From JBGQMW01 sp963769845 (lineage in GTDB: Archaea > Thermoproteota > Bathyarchaeia > Bathyarchaeales > Bathycorpusculaceae), in contig CAVYNL010000016.1 in assembly GCA_963769845.1 (NCBI GenBank), positions 1 through 64,000 of the forward strand: DNA of 64,000 bases. Direction: 5' to 3'. The position numbers and the translations under genes were made by a program. Below, piece by piece: positions 51,813 to 60,499 of this stretch; position 1 is the stretch's first letter, and the number at the start of each line of letters is the position of its first letter. The notes below the pieces were generated by a model, which worked only from the letters and a program-made list of their open reading frames with translations, ran no database searches and was not told the DNA's origin.

Positions 51813-52796
51813 TTAGGGGTTCTTCGAGACAGCTAAATCAGAGAGGTCAACACTGTGCTCGAAGACCTGCCTCAGAAATGAAGCCACGGCCAAAATCTGC
51901 GGCATTACTTCGGGTCTCGCTTCTCTCGCTACTTCTTCGATTTTAGCAAACTCCTCTCCCATCCTCCCCCGAGTTGCCCGCACCTTCTCTGCCAAGTCTA
52001 TGTCACCTGCAAGAAATGCCTTCAAAGCGTTCTCATGAGCCTCAAAGCAGATCATATGAAAAGTCACAAACAGCCTCCTCAGCTCTCTGTCAAGCTTCAC
52101 GCCCTTCGACTCAACCGTCTTGAGCGAAATGCGTACACATTCATCACCGATAGCTTCCACAAGACTCGCTGCCAAACGGTAATCGAGACATTCAATCGGG
52201 CTAACACCCAAACTGTCGCTAAGGCTCGGATTCTGGATAATTGTTCGAAGGATACGTACAAGAAGGAAGTAAAGCCTGTTTCCCTCATCATCACGAGCCA
52301 TCACGCTCTTTGCTAGAGACACGTCTCCATCGACAAAAGCAGAAGCAACATCACGGTGCATGCCAGCGGCAATAGCATACCCCCGACGAAGAATCTTCTC
52401 TGGCGGAAAGCCAGAAGGCTCAAGTAAACACTGCAAAACAATGGTTGAGTAATCCTCTTCAACGATCTCCAGCCCAACCAGTCGGCTGACGGTGTTTCGC
52501 ACAACGTCCTGCACCTCGAAACCAATCCGCTCTTTATCTTCAACACGAATAATGTCAAACCCAAGCAGGTAAGCCCCAATGATCTCACGCCCCAAAAAAG
52601 GTCCAGGATGCAGAACGGCAACTCGTGGAGAAGTCTCTGAACCATACGTAGCATCAACAAGAAGTTTGCCATCACCAGTCGGGCTGAGTGCCACGACAGA
52701 TCCTTTCTGCAAACCGTGAAGCTCAGCCCAAGGCTTAGGCAGACAAACAAAGAAGGTACCACCTGGGGTGCGCTGAACCCTACGCAACTCACTCAT
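51813..52796 (-). CDS. PhoU-like phosphate uptake regulator with AbrB-like N-terminus
   Basis: 327 residues. The first 50 (RRVQRTPGGTFFVCLPKPWA, LQKGSVVALSP) form an AbrB/SpoVT-like DNA-binding fold; the rest is two PhoU three-helix bundles (MHRDVASAFVDGDVSLAKSV, ENALKAFLAGDIDLAEKVRA). This combination is widespread in archaea and thought to control phosphate transport genes, none of which lie here. Confidence 0.9.
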   Translation of the reverse strand: MSELRRVQRTPGGTFFVCLPKPWAELHGLQKGSVVALSPTGDGKLLVDATYGSETSPRVAVLHPGPFLGREIIGAYLLGFDIIRVEDKERIGFEVQDVVRNTVSRLVGLEIVEEDYSTIVLQCLLEPSGFPPEKILRRGYAIAAGMHRDVASAFVDGDVSLAKSVMARDDEGNRLYFLLVRILRTIIQNPSLSDSLGVSPIECLDYRLAASLVEAIGDECVRISLKTVESKGVKLDRELRRLFVTFHMICFEAHENALKAFLAGDIDLAEKVRATRGRMGEEFAKIEEVAREARPEVMPQILAVASFLRQVFEHSVDLSDLAVSKNP

Positions 52797-52939
52797 CCTC
52801 GTTGCCTCCTATCCACAAATTCCAAGTCAAAGAAGGAACGTCTGAGAAAAGAGACCCACCGCATAGATTAACATATCGATGAATCATTCCAGAGCAGTTG
52901 CGGAGTCTGCCACAACAGCCAAGAGTGCCGAAGCCCAAA

Positions 52940-52947
52940 GCGCGCGC
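52940..52947. repeat. GC-alternating motif copy
   Basis: GCGCGCGC followed by TAAAACG, between the divergent PhoU-like and polB genes. A shorter GCGCGC lies at 53026-53031. Confidence 0.8.
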
Positions 52948-53051
52948 TAAAACGTTTCTACACAGCCCAGAACCAAAAAGGTAAAACATGACGTTATTGG
53001 ACATATAGACCTGATAAACGCAGAGGCGCGCCACTGCAAAGGGTAAAGAAG

Positions 53052-54650
53052 GTGACTGCCGACACTCTGAGGGGTCTTCAAACTGTGAATGGAAACATGC
53101 AGCTTCAGAAAGCCGTAGAGCTCGCAATGGCAGCAGGATACCAACTTAACAAAGAAGCATTCGAGTTTCTAACCTTGCTAGCAACAACCGAAGACCCCGC
53201 AGAAGTCGTGACCAAAGCAATAATCCACATCGGAAGCCTCGCTCCAAAGCCATTCTTCATTGAAAGAAAGCTCCTAGAAGAAGTGCTAGAACCAGAGAGC
53301 ACTGCAAAAGAGGCTAGCATTCAACAACAAGCCATGCAACCTGGCCAAACGCAGGAACCGCCAGAGACGCAACTAACGGAAGCAAAGACCTCGTTTCACC
53401 CATTCGCTAAAGAAGTCGATGCGACCATTAATCTAATCGATGATCCAGGCGCAAAGCAGAGCTCAAACGGCACAGTTGAAGATTTCTTGGGGTACTTCCA
53501 AGACAGGTTCAAGAGACTGGAAAGGCTCCTCAGACAAAGAATGGACGTAAAGAGTGCTACCTCAGTCTTGGACGCAATACGAGCCCAGCCCAACACCAGA
53601 CTCAAGGTAATCTGCATAGTAACTGAAAAGAGAGAATCAAAGCAGAGGATGATACTGGCTGTAGAAGACCTAAAAGGTACCGCCACTGTACTTGTGCCAC
53701 AAAATGCATCCCAAGACCTTCAGAAGAAGGCGAAGATGTTGCTCCCCGACCAAGTCATCTGCCTAAGCGTTGTAAAGACAAGGAGTAACCTGCTTGTCGC
53801 AGAAGAGATTATTCTGCCCGATGTGGCCCAAAGAACACAACATAGAGCCTCCGTACCCATATACGCAGTGCTCACATCTGATATGCACGTAGGCAGCACA
53901 AAATTCACAAGAGAAGCTTTCAACCGTTTCATACTCTGGCTCAACGGCAAATATGGCAACACAAGAATGAAAGAGATAGCAAGCCATGTAAAGTACATCC
54001 TTATAGCCGGCGACATAGTCGACGGAGTCGGCGTCTATCCTAACCAAATCAGAGAACTCGCCGTGAAGGATGCTTACAAACAATATAGGTTAGCAGCAAG
54101 ATATCTGGAGCAGATTCCAGACTACATAGAAATTGTGATAACCCCCGGAAACCATGATGCCCCAAGAAAAGCACTGCCTCAACCAGCCATAGCGAACACG
54201 TTCCTGGAAGCACTTAAAGACTCCCGGAACATCCACTCCTTCGGAAGCCCATGTACAATCGATATACACGGCGTCGAAGTATTGATGTTCCACGGGCGGA
54301 GTCTTGACGACATCATATCAACTGTTCCAGGCATGTCACAATCTCATCCAGAGAAGGCAATGAGACTGCTACTGCAAAGTCGACACCTAGCACCACTATA
54401 CGGCGGAAAAACGCCACTATCCCCGGAAAACAAAGATGCCCTTGTCATAGAAAGAGTTCCTGACATCTTCCACGCTGGGCACGTGCACTCTTTGGAATAC
54501 AGCAATTACCGCGGTGTCCTACTCGTAAACTCGGGCTGCTGGCAGGAACAGACAGACTACATGGTCAGAAACGGTTTCACTCCCACCCCTGCGAAAGTCC
54601 CCGTAGTCAACCTCCAAACGCTAGAAGTATCAATAGTTCCTTTTGACTAA
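53052..54650 (+). CDS. polB: DNA polymerase D small subunit (DP1), proofreading exonuclease
   Basis: 532 residues from GTG 53052. N-terminal helical domain, OB-fold, then a calcineurin-like phosphoesterase with SDMHVGS near 276, GDIVDG near 320, GNHD near 367 and GHVH near 476, all intact metal ligands of the 3'-5' exonuclease. Partner DP2 is at the right window edge, nearly 10 kb away. Confidence 0.96.
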   Translation: MTADTLRGLQTVNGNMQLQKAVELAMAAGYQLNKEAFEFLTLLATTEDPAEVVTKAIIHIGSLAPKPFFIERKLLEEVLEPESTAKEASIQQQAMQPGQTQEPPETQLTEAKTSFHPFAKEVDATINLIDDPGAKQSSNGTVEDFLGYFQDRFKRLERLLRQRMDVKSATSVLDAIRAQPNTRLKVICIVTEKRESKQRMILAVEDLKGTATVLVPQNASQDLQKKAKMLLPDQVICLSVVKTRSNLLVAEEIILPDVAQRTQHRASVPIYAVLTSDMHVGSTKFTREAFNRFILWLNGKYGNTRMKEIASHVKYILIAGDIVDGVGVYPNQIRELAVKDAYKQYRLAARYLEQIPDYIEIVITPGNHDAPRKALPQPAIANTFLEALKDSRNIHSFGSPCTIDIHGVEVLMFHGRSLDDIISTVPGMSQSHPEKAMRLLLQSRHLAPLYGGKTPLSPENKDALVIERVPDIFHAGHVHSLEYSNYRGVLLVNSGCWQEQTDYMVRNGFTPTPAKVPVVNLQTLEVSIVPFD

Positions 54651-54709
54651 CCCGATCCGTACTAGACCGGCATATACACGACATTTTCACATCGGACCCC
54701 ATATTAAAT

Positions 54710-55981
54710 CTAGCTCTTGCTCGACGCGTGACCGATGCATCTTGGCTCATAATCAACCAAACGACCCAACCTAGCGTCCGGGCCGAACACTTCTTTTACA
54801 ATATTGCGCATAATCTCCAACCTAATCTTTTTCGTCCGCCCATACCTTCCCATACTCACAACCTTGGCATTCGCGATCCCCATCACATCGAGTTCGTTTA
54901 CCAGTGCACTGAGACGACGCTGCGTCAAGGGAGTAACACCCAACTCAACACACAATTCAGCATAAACCTCGAATATCTCGCCAGTAGTTGCACCATGCGT
55001 GTTTGTCTTGCAAATATGGTAAACACCCAGAACCACGAGTTTTGAGTGGAGAGTCAGGTTTTGCAGAGCTTCAAAAACACGGTTATGTTCGATATGCTTC
55101 TCAGCTTCACGCACGTGTTCTTCTGTAACAACCTTTACCCCCCTTCTCTCAGCAACCTCGCCCGCGACACGCAACAAATCCAACGCCCTCCTAGCATCTC
55201 CATGTTCAGCAGCGGCCAAGGCAGCGCACAAGCCCAGTGCTGAATCCGACAGACTATTGTCGACGAAACCTGCACTGGCGCGCTCAGAGAGAATGTTCTT
55301 CAATTCTGCAGCGTCATAAGGTCTGAAGACAATCTCTTCCTCGCTAAGCGAGCTGAGAACTCGCGGGTCTAGAAACTCCTTGAGCCGGAGATCATTAGAG
55401 ATACCGATCAAGGTCACCTTACTGTATCTCAAGGATTCGTTAATTCTAGTCAACTCATATAGGAGACTGTCACCTCGCAGCTTCACCAGTGCGTCAGCTT
55501 CATCTAGAACGACAATGTAGATTACCCTTGAGAGGTCCACTCCTTCCCTGAGTCTGTCAAAAACTTCTCCTACGGACAGCCCGGTAAACGGGACTGAGAC
55601 CCCTACATTCTGAGAGAGGTTCGCTAGAACACGGTAGTCTGACCCTGCCATACGGCAGTTCACGTAGCAAAACTTGACAGGTGCACCAAACTCCTTTGCC
55701 TTGGACTCAAGATGGCACAACACATACTTCGTAACCGCCGTCTTACCCGTACCGGTCTTGCCATAGATAAAAACGTTAGAACACCTAGCACCCTTTAACA
55801 CCGGAGCGACGGTCTCCCCGAGCTTTCTAATCTGCTCTTCCCGGTGGGGCAACCTGTCTGGCAAATAATCGTGCCGAAGAACTTCCCTATCCTTGAAGAC
55901 ACTAACACCATTGACAAACCTGCTGAACACATCATTGAGCACATCATCGTCTCCCATTATATCCCCAACCTCATTCCACAT
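54710..55981 (-). CDS. cdc6: Orc1/Cdc6 replication initiator
   Basis: 423 residues. Walker A YGKTGTGKT near 73, Walker B VLDEADAL near 165, sensor 1 ISNDL, sensor 2 GDARRALDLLRVAGE, then a winged-helix domain with TTGEIFEVYAELCVELGVTP and LTQRRLSALVNELDVMGI. Starts at ATG 55981 (ATG 55957 possible). Lies next to three origin recognition boxes, which it should bind. Confidence 0.96.
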   Translation of the reverse strand: MWNEVGDIMGDDDVLNDVFSRFVNGVSVFKDREVLRHDYLPDRLPHREEQIRKLGETVAPVLKGARCSNVFIYGKTGTGKTAVTKYVLCHLESKAKEFGAPVKFCYVNCRMAGSDYRVLANLSQNVGVSVPFTGLSVGEVFDRLREGVDLSRVIYIVVLDEADALVKLRGDSLLYELTRINESLRYSKVTLIGISNDLRLKEFLDPRVLSSLSEEEIVFRPYDAAELKNILSERASAGFVDNSLSDSALGLCAALAAAEHGDARRALDLLRVAGEVAERRGVKVVTEEHVREAEKHIEHNRVFEALQNLTLHSKLVVLGVYHICKTNTHGATTGEIFEVYAELCVELGVTPLTQRRLSALVNELDVMGIANAKVVSMGRYGRTKKIRLEIMRNIVKEVFGPDARLGRLVDYEPRCIGHASSKS

Positions 55982-56100
55982 GCAACACCCCTACTTCTTC
56001 TGGATAACATAAGGCCTGCTCTACACAAAACTAAACATCAAGCACAGCAATTCCAAAACAGTAAGCAAACCTACAGCAGAAACACATCAAGCGAGCCACA

Positions 56101-56121
56101 CCCCTTAGTTTCAAGTGGACA
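56101..56121 (-). promoter_or_regulatory. Origin recognition box 1
   Basis: Minus strand reads TGTCCACTTGAAACTAAGGG then G, matching the archaeal ORB pattern TCCANTGGAAAC..AGGGG with G-run at the end. Confidence 0.75.
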
Positions 56122-56290
56122 ATCTGTTTTGATTAACATTAACGGTGTAAAGTTTCTAATTTCTTCTTTTAGAACAAATATACTCTGACAACTACACTTG
56201 TTAAACAGTTTATATTTTATTGTGTACAGGAATTTAGATTTACTTCACAAAAAGGAAAACCAACACGGTTTCTACTGAAGCCGCGGCAAT

Positions 56291-56312
56291 CTTCCAATGG
56301 AAACCAAGGGGT
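56291..56312 (+). promoter_or_regulatory. Origin recognition box 2
   Basis: CTTCCAATGGAAACCAAGGG then GT, a near-consensus ORB. Opposite orientation to boxes 1 and 3. Confidence 0.82.
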
Positions 56313-56389
56313 CTGTCTGTTCAAAGATCTTACTTTAACCGCCATACTGGCATAATGGGCAGAGACTTCACATAACACCTTTTGCGCCT

Positions 56390-56397
56390 GCGCGCGC
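56390..56397. repeat. GC motif inside the origin region
   Basis: GCGCGCGC followed by TAAC, between ORB 2 and ORB 3. Confidence 0.8.
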
Positions 56398-56564
56398 TAA
56401 CTTTGACCATTTGAAGAATCCTGTCGGGTAGCAGGTGCATAGTTTCAGCGTTACCATTGCCTACTCTCATGTGAACAATTTGTGAAGTGTTGTGTGTTGA
56501 ATCCCCTAGCTGGCATTTCTCGGCTCTTCTGGCCCTTTTCTCACTCTTCACATGTGAATACGCC

Positions 56565-56586
56565 ACCCCTTAAGTTCCACTGGAGA
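56565..56586 (-). promoter_or_regulatory. Origin recognition box 3
   Basis: Minus strand reads TCTCCAGTGGAACTTAAGGG then GT, matching the ORB consensus. Confidence 0.78.
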
Positions 56587-56782
56587 ATTGGTTTCAGGAT
56601 GAACTGTTGACCAGTTCTGCTGCCTATAACTCTGTGAAGTCTGTGTCACGAAAATAGCTGCAACAGTGGTAATGTTTGCCATTTGGGGCAAAATTCTGGC
56701 CAATCTGCTATGCGTTTTTCACCAAAACAGCTATATCCTTTGAAGCTCAAACTTGTGAACACGCCAGAAGGTGCACCTTCCG

Positions 56783-57214
56783 ATGCCCGCAAAAAAGATG
56801 CGCGTAGAATTGTTTGATAACGAAGGCAATCGATACTCTGTAAGTATCGAAGGGGAAGTCACTAGAGACAAGGCTCTACGCATCCTGGACCTGGTAGAAC
56901 TGCTGGGCGGGTCGCCCGCTGGAGCAAGCAAACCTGGAATACCCACGGGGGTCTCCACACGAGAACTTTCGAAGTATGACAAGGTCTATACGGTCGTGAA
57001 GAAGCACTTCCCTCTGGTGTGGTTTTCCTCACGAGAAATCCAATACATGTATGAACAGGAACTAAGAGAGCCCATAAGCTTAAGCACCGTAGCAACCTAC
57101 CTCGCCAGACTGAATGCGAAAGGATCTGTTACGAAGATGGGTACCGGGAACAAACTCAAGTACAAAATGCCCTCGAGCTTTGCGCAGGCCACAGTCAACC
57201 AGAGGAGCCCGTGA
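56783..57214 (+). CDS. DNA-binding winged-helix protein next to the origin
   Basis: About 143 residues from ATG 56783 (ATG 56798 also possible). N-terminal strand region MRVELFDNEGNRYSVSIEGE, a Gly/Ser linker, then a winged helix: YDKVYTVVKKHFPLVWFSSR, QELREPISLSTVATYLARL, KGSVTKMGTGNKLKYKMP. Family not named. Its position beside the ORBs raises a possible replication link, but ordinary gene regulation is equally likely. Confidence 0.75.
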   Translation: MPAKKMRVELFDNEGNRYSVSIEGEVTRDKALRILDLVELLGGSPAGASKPGIPTGVSTRELSKYDKVYTVVKKHFPLVWFSSREIQYMYEQELREPISLSTVATYLARLNAKGSVTKMGTGNKLKYKMPSSFAQATVNQRSP

Positions 57215-57267
57215 CCACGAGACGAAAAGAATGACTCTCTGCAGGACCCGTTCATTGCCCACTAAAT

Positions 57268-57978
57268 CTAAGTGGGCTCACTCTCTGCCTTCTTCAGAAA
57301 CTTTTCCATCTCCCTCTTCACCGTATACCTGAAAGGGATCTTGTCTGTTTCTCTTTCAAGGTAACCTTCTTCGTAAAGTTTCTTCATCAATCTGGCTGTG
57401 TGCTCTCTACTCAACTTCACTCTTTCTTTGATCTCCGGAGCGGTTCTTGCGCCTTCTGAGACCAGCAACTCCAATACAGACACCTCCGTGTCAGTCAACT
57501 GAGCCAAGGCCTTTTCCCTCTTTATCGGTATCACTGCCTCGAGGCTAGTGTCTAAAACAGTACGTGGCTGTCTGGCCTGCGCTTCCAACGCAACAACCTT
57601 TGATAAGAGGCTCTCATGTGATGCAGCAATCTCTCCAGCCTTTTTCTCAAGATCGGCGAATCGAATCAATAGCGGGTCCCTGTCTTGAGAATCAGCAAAC
57701 AGAGTCTCCTTCACCTTACCTACAATATTCCTTAGTTCATCCACCCCGCTGACGACGTCGTCAACCCTCGAAGAAATGGCCTCAACTTTGTACGCAATGG
57801 TCTCCACCCTCCTTGTTTCCTGTCTCAGCTGTCTATTGAAGCTGAAAACTATGTCCTCAACGAGACCTTTCGCTTTCTCATACTCTCGCTTCGCCCTGCG
57901 AAGCTGAACATAGTACCCTACTCCGAAGGTAGCCGCGACAAAAGCACTCACCCAGAATATCGTGGTCAGAATATCCAA
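57268..57978 (-). CDS. Membrane-anchored coiled-coil winged-helix regulator
   Basis: 236 residues. One N-terminal transmembrane helix (TIFWVSAFVAATFGVGYYV), about 100 residues of coiled coil, then a wHTH (LTDTEVSVLELLVSEGARTA, VKLSREHTARLMKKLYEEGY) of MarR/IclR type. This would tether a DNA-binding domain to the membrane. Upstream lie operator-like repeats. Confidence 0.82.
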   Translation of the reverse strand: MDILTTIFWVSAFVAATFGVGYYVQLRRAKREYEKAKGLVEDIVFSFNRQLRQETRRVETIAYKVEAISSRVDDVVSGVDELRNIVGKVKETLFADSQDRDPLLIRFADLEKKAGEIAASHESLLSKVVALEAQARQPRTVLDTSLEAVIPIKREKALAQLTDTEVSVLELLVSEGARTAPEIKERVKLSREHTARLMKKLYEEGYLERETDKIPFRYTVKREMEKFLKKAESEPT

Positions 57979-58286
57979 TTAAACAGGCTCTCCTGTGATT
58001 CGAATGTGACTCGCAGCAGACAAGACATGTTGCGTCACACATCACAGTTTGATGATACCTAATTTAAGATTTATGGTCGGAGACATGCAAACAAGGCATG
58101 ATGTCACACGTCACAGCCTTACAAAGATGGATTATTTCTGTGGTAAGACCTTCCAAGGAGTCTGGGAAGAACGAGAATCAGCCTTATTTTGTGGTTCAGG
58201 CGCATTTTTGGAGGTTTGCTTGATGTCTAGAGGCACACATGCGAAAATGCACTGGCGCTTGTGACCTGTGACGTCACGTAACATCC
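57979..58286. promoter_or_regulatory. Gap with operator-like GTCAC/TCACAG repeats
   Basis: Direct repeat TGTTGCGTCACACATCACAG (about 58029) and TGATGTCACACGTCACAG (about 58099), both preceded by ACAAG.CATG. An inverted version, CTGTGACGTCACGTAACAT, at about 58266. A related GATGTCACTCATCACGG occurs at about 59371. Positions upstream of the membrane-anchored regulator suggest auto-regulation. No gene. Confidence 0.5.
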
Positions 58287-58946
58287 TCAGGCTGTTGTTG
58301 AAAGGGTCCTCAGGCTGCTTTCCAGCTCCTCCTTTATGGTTTGGAGCACTTTGAGTCGTTCAGTGAAGTCCTCGTTTGTGTCTGGTGTACCTTTGCATGC
58401 TTCACGGTATGAGTGGAGTTTGTTTGCTATTTCCAAGTAAGGGTCGAGAGTTGTGGTGTCGAAGATTCCCAAGTACCCTAAGAGCAGTACTGTGAAGATA
58501 GACTTGGTTACGTTTTCTCTTGCTTGTTTTAGTGTCCTGTTGAACGCCCCGCGGCTCAATTTTGCCTTAGTTAGCCTCATGCTGGCTTTTTCGTCGTATT
58601 TTAGTGGTTTGTTGGCTATGGTTTCTGATAAAACGTCTATCAGTAGCGTTTCGAGCTGCGTTTTGGTTAAATGGCTGTTTCCAGCTATTATTTTGACGAT
58701 CGGGTCGTTGATGGAGCCCAAAAGCCATGCGTGAACGCTTTCTCTCAGTTTCAAACTAGTCTCTCCTATTTCCACGCGAATGGATACTGTTTTGTATACG
58801 GGCTCTGTTTTTAAGATCATTGTACAGGCTCTTGTATATTGCGGGCAGATAGCACAAGGATTTTGTTCTGGACAAAATGTTGAATGAATTGGGGGGGTGT
58901 GTTGTTTGATTTCACTTACAGGGCCCGCGGGACGTCTTAAATCCAT
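58287..58946 (-). CDS. Hypothetical helical protein with N-terminal Cys cluster
   Basis: 219 residues. N-terminal CPEQNPCAICPQYTRAC holds four Cys that could bind an Fe-S cluster or zinc, then a helical domain (TKTQLETLLIDVLSETIA) with LSRGAFNRTLKQARENVTKS as possible DNA-contact helix. A shorter start, ATG 58820, would drop the Cys cluster. Family not recognised. Confidence 0.65.
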   Translation of the reverse strand: MDLRRPAGPVSEIKQHTPPIHSTFCPEQNPCAICPQYTRACTMILKTEPVYKTVSIRVEIGETSLKLRESVHAWLLGSINDPIVKIIAGNSHLTKTQLETLLIDVLSETIANKPLKYDEKASMRLTKAKLSRGAFNRTLKQARENVTKSIFTVLLLGYLGIFDTTTLDPYLEIANKLHSYREACKGTPDTNEDFTERLKVLQTIKEELESSLRTLSTTA

Positions 58947-58995
58947 AAAGCCCTATGGGATACGCCGTTTTTTCGCTTTGGCCAGAAATGTGCCC

Positions 58996-59640
58996 AACTG
59001 TATTAATTTGAGCGTCGGAGAGCCAGACTTTTCGCCGCCGGAACATGCATTTAAGTCGGGTTTTTAGGCGGCTGCTGAGGAAGACACACTATTCTCCGGC
59101 GAATGGTATATCCGAGCTGAGAGAGATTCTAAGTCAAAAGCATACAAGGATTATGGGTTGAGATACGACCCTGATAGCGAGATCCTGATAGGGTAGGCGG
59201 CACTGAGGCTATTTTGGCAACGTTTTTGGAATGGTTGAGCGCCGGCGAGGAAGTGCTTATTCCCAACCCTGGCTTTGTTGTTTACGAGCCCGGTGTACTA
59301 TTGGTCGAAGGAAGGCCTATTCGCGTGCCTTGCTGGAGACAAACAATTTCCGGCAATCCTCGTGAGATGTGATGTCACTCATCACGGAGAGGTCACGCGT
59401 GATTGTGCTGAATTACCCTAATACTTCCCTGGTGCCGTTCTTCCGTATGACGAAATTGTTGGTTAGGCGAAGATTACTGTGGAGCGTGACCTGATTGTGA
59501 TTTCTGATGAAGTCTACGAGAAGATAGTCTATGAGCGCGCGCGGTGAGAATCACATCAGGCTCTCCTACGCTGCCTACTACCAAAGACTCTAGGCAGCAC
59601 TGGAACGAATGGAGAAAGCTGTGAGAAATTTGCTTTAGGT
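58996..59640 (+). pseudogene. Aminotransferase (AspB-like, class I/II) pseudogene
   Basis: Degenerate frames give INLSVGEPDFSPPEHA, KDYGLRYDPDSEILIG, then (shifted) VGGTEAIL-like and FLEWLSAGEEVLIPNPGFVV, DLIVISDEVYEKIVYE, and finally NHIRLSYAAYYQRLEAALER-like. Several stops and frameshifts are present. About 150 residues between KIVYE and NHIRLSYA, including the PLP lysine region, are missing, and the deletion junction lies exactly at the GC motif 59535-59543. Confidence 0.85.
59535..59543. repeat. GC motif at a deletion junction
   Basis: ATGAGCGCGCGCGGTGAG: left flank encodes aminotransferase KIVYE, right flank encodes its distant C-terminal NHIRLSYA. Confidence 0.85.
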
Positions 59641-59645
59641 TGTGG

Positions 59646-60479
59646 TTACAGGTCTTCTGCGCTTTCTTTGAGCTTGTCGAAAAGTTCCGGGCGAAGATCT
59701 CTTAAGGTGGGGACGAAAGCCTCAACCTGTTTTGCGTCAGCATAGTCCATCCCAGCAACAACGAAATCCTCCTCGTCGTATTTAGCCTCCGCGATGATCC
59801 TACCGCTTGGTCCGATTAGCCTGCTTCCACCCCAGAACTGCAGTCCATCTTCAATACCCGCCCGATTTACATAGGCCAGAAAAGCAGTGTTCTCAATCGC
59901 TCTAGCGGCTGTCAGCGTTTCAAAGAATGAGCGACGAATTCCAGGCGACGCAGAAATGCACACGATTAACTGGGCTCCCTTTAGGCGTGTAAGGCGTGTT
60001 ACTTCTGGAAAATAGATGTCGTAGCATATAACCAACCCAATCTTGCCTAACTTAGTATTGTATACTGCAACTTGGTATCCAGGACGAAAATATCTCTTCT
60101 CTTCGAATATACTGTGGGTTGGAAGGTACATCTTGTGATATTTGCCGATGAAGCCATTTGGACCAACTAATACCGCAGAGTTGTAAAGTGTAGCCTGCGC
60201 TTTTTCACAGGTTTCTGGCATCCCAAAAATGATGTGCAGGTCGTTTTCCTTTGCCAACTTTTCAACGATTCTTGTTGAGGGGCCGGGTATTCTTTCAGAG
60301 AGTTCGTAGATTTGGTCTCTGACAACGTAACCTGTTAGCGAGAGTTCGGGGAAGATCACCAGTTGTGCGCCTTCCCTCTTGGCTCTTACCACATTCTTCT
60401 TGATAGTTTCTAGATTCTTCTCCTTATTTCCCTGATGACAATTGATCTGAGCAAGAGCAATGTGCAATTTTCCCTGCAT
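59646..60479 (-). CDS. Carbon-nitrogen hydrolase (nitrilase superfamily)
   Basis: 277 residues. Catalytic triad Glu in IFPELSLTGY near 44, Lys in GKYHKMYLPTH near 115, Cys in VICYDIYFPE near 150. Adjacent (20 bp) to NadE on the same strand: a stand-alone amidase that could supply ammonia to NAD synthase, replacing the glutaminase domain of fused enzymes. Precise substrate is inference. Confidence 0.93.
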   Translation of the reverse strand: MQGKLHIALAQINCHQGNKEKNLETIKKNVVRAKREGAQLVIFPELSLTGYVVRDQIYELSERIPGPSTRIVEKLAKENDLHIIFGMPETCEKAQATLYNSAVLVGPNGFIGKYHKMYLPTHSIFEEKRYFRPGYQVAVYNTKLGKIGLVICYDIYFPEVTRLTRLKGAQLIVCISASPGIRRSFFETLTAARAIENTAFLAYVNRAGIEDGLQFWGGSRLIGPSGRIIAEAKYDEEDFVVAGMDYADAKQVEAFVPTLRDLRPELFDKLKESAEDL

Positions 60480-60499
60480 TTTTCTTCCTTCGTCGCGGT

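Larger units (their letters stand above)
55982..56782. other. Probable replication origin (oriC)
   Basis: An 800-bp region beside cdc6 with no credible gene. It contains three good ORB elements (56101-56121 minus, 56291-56312 plus, 56565-56586 minus) and a weaker ORB-like CACCCCTACTTCTTCTGGAT at 55986-56005. Between the first two ORBs is an AT-rich stretch (about 56140-56260, with TTTATATTTTATTG) suited to unwinding. A GC motif copy sits at 56390-56397. DP1, cdc6 and DP2 nearby fit an origin-linked replication cluster. Confidence 0.82.

Noticed and set aside
56330..56566. 78-codon open frame on the minus strand inside the origin
   Set aside because: Basic low-information sequence, reads through a GC motif, bounded by ORBs; more likely non-coding origin DNA.
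4582..59543. GC motifs as cloning scars (GCGCGC is the BssHII recognition site)
   Set aside because: Copies vary in length and arms, are spaced irregularly inside otherwise continuous genes and gaps, and some are coding; ligation scars would be uniform.
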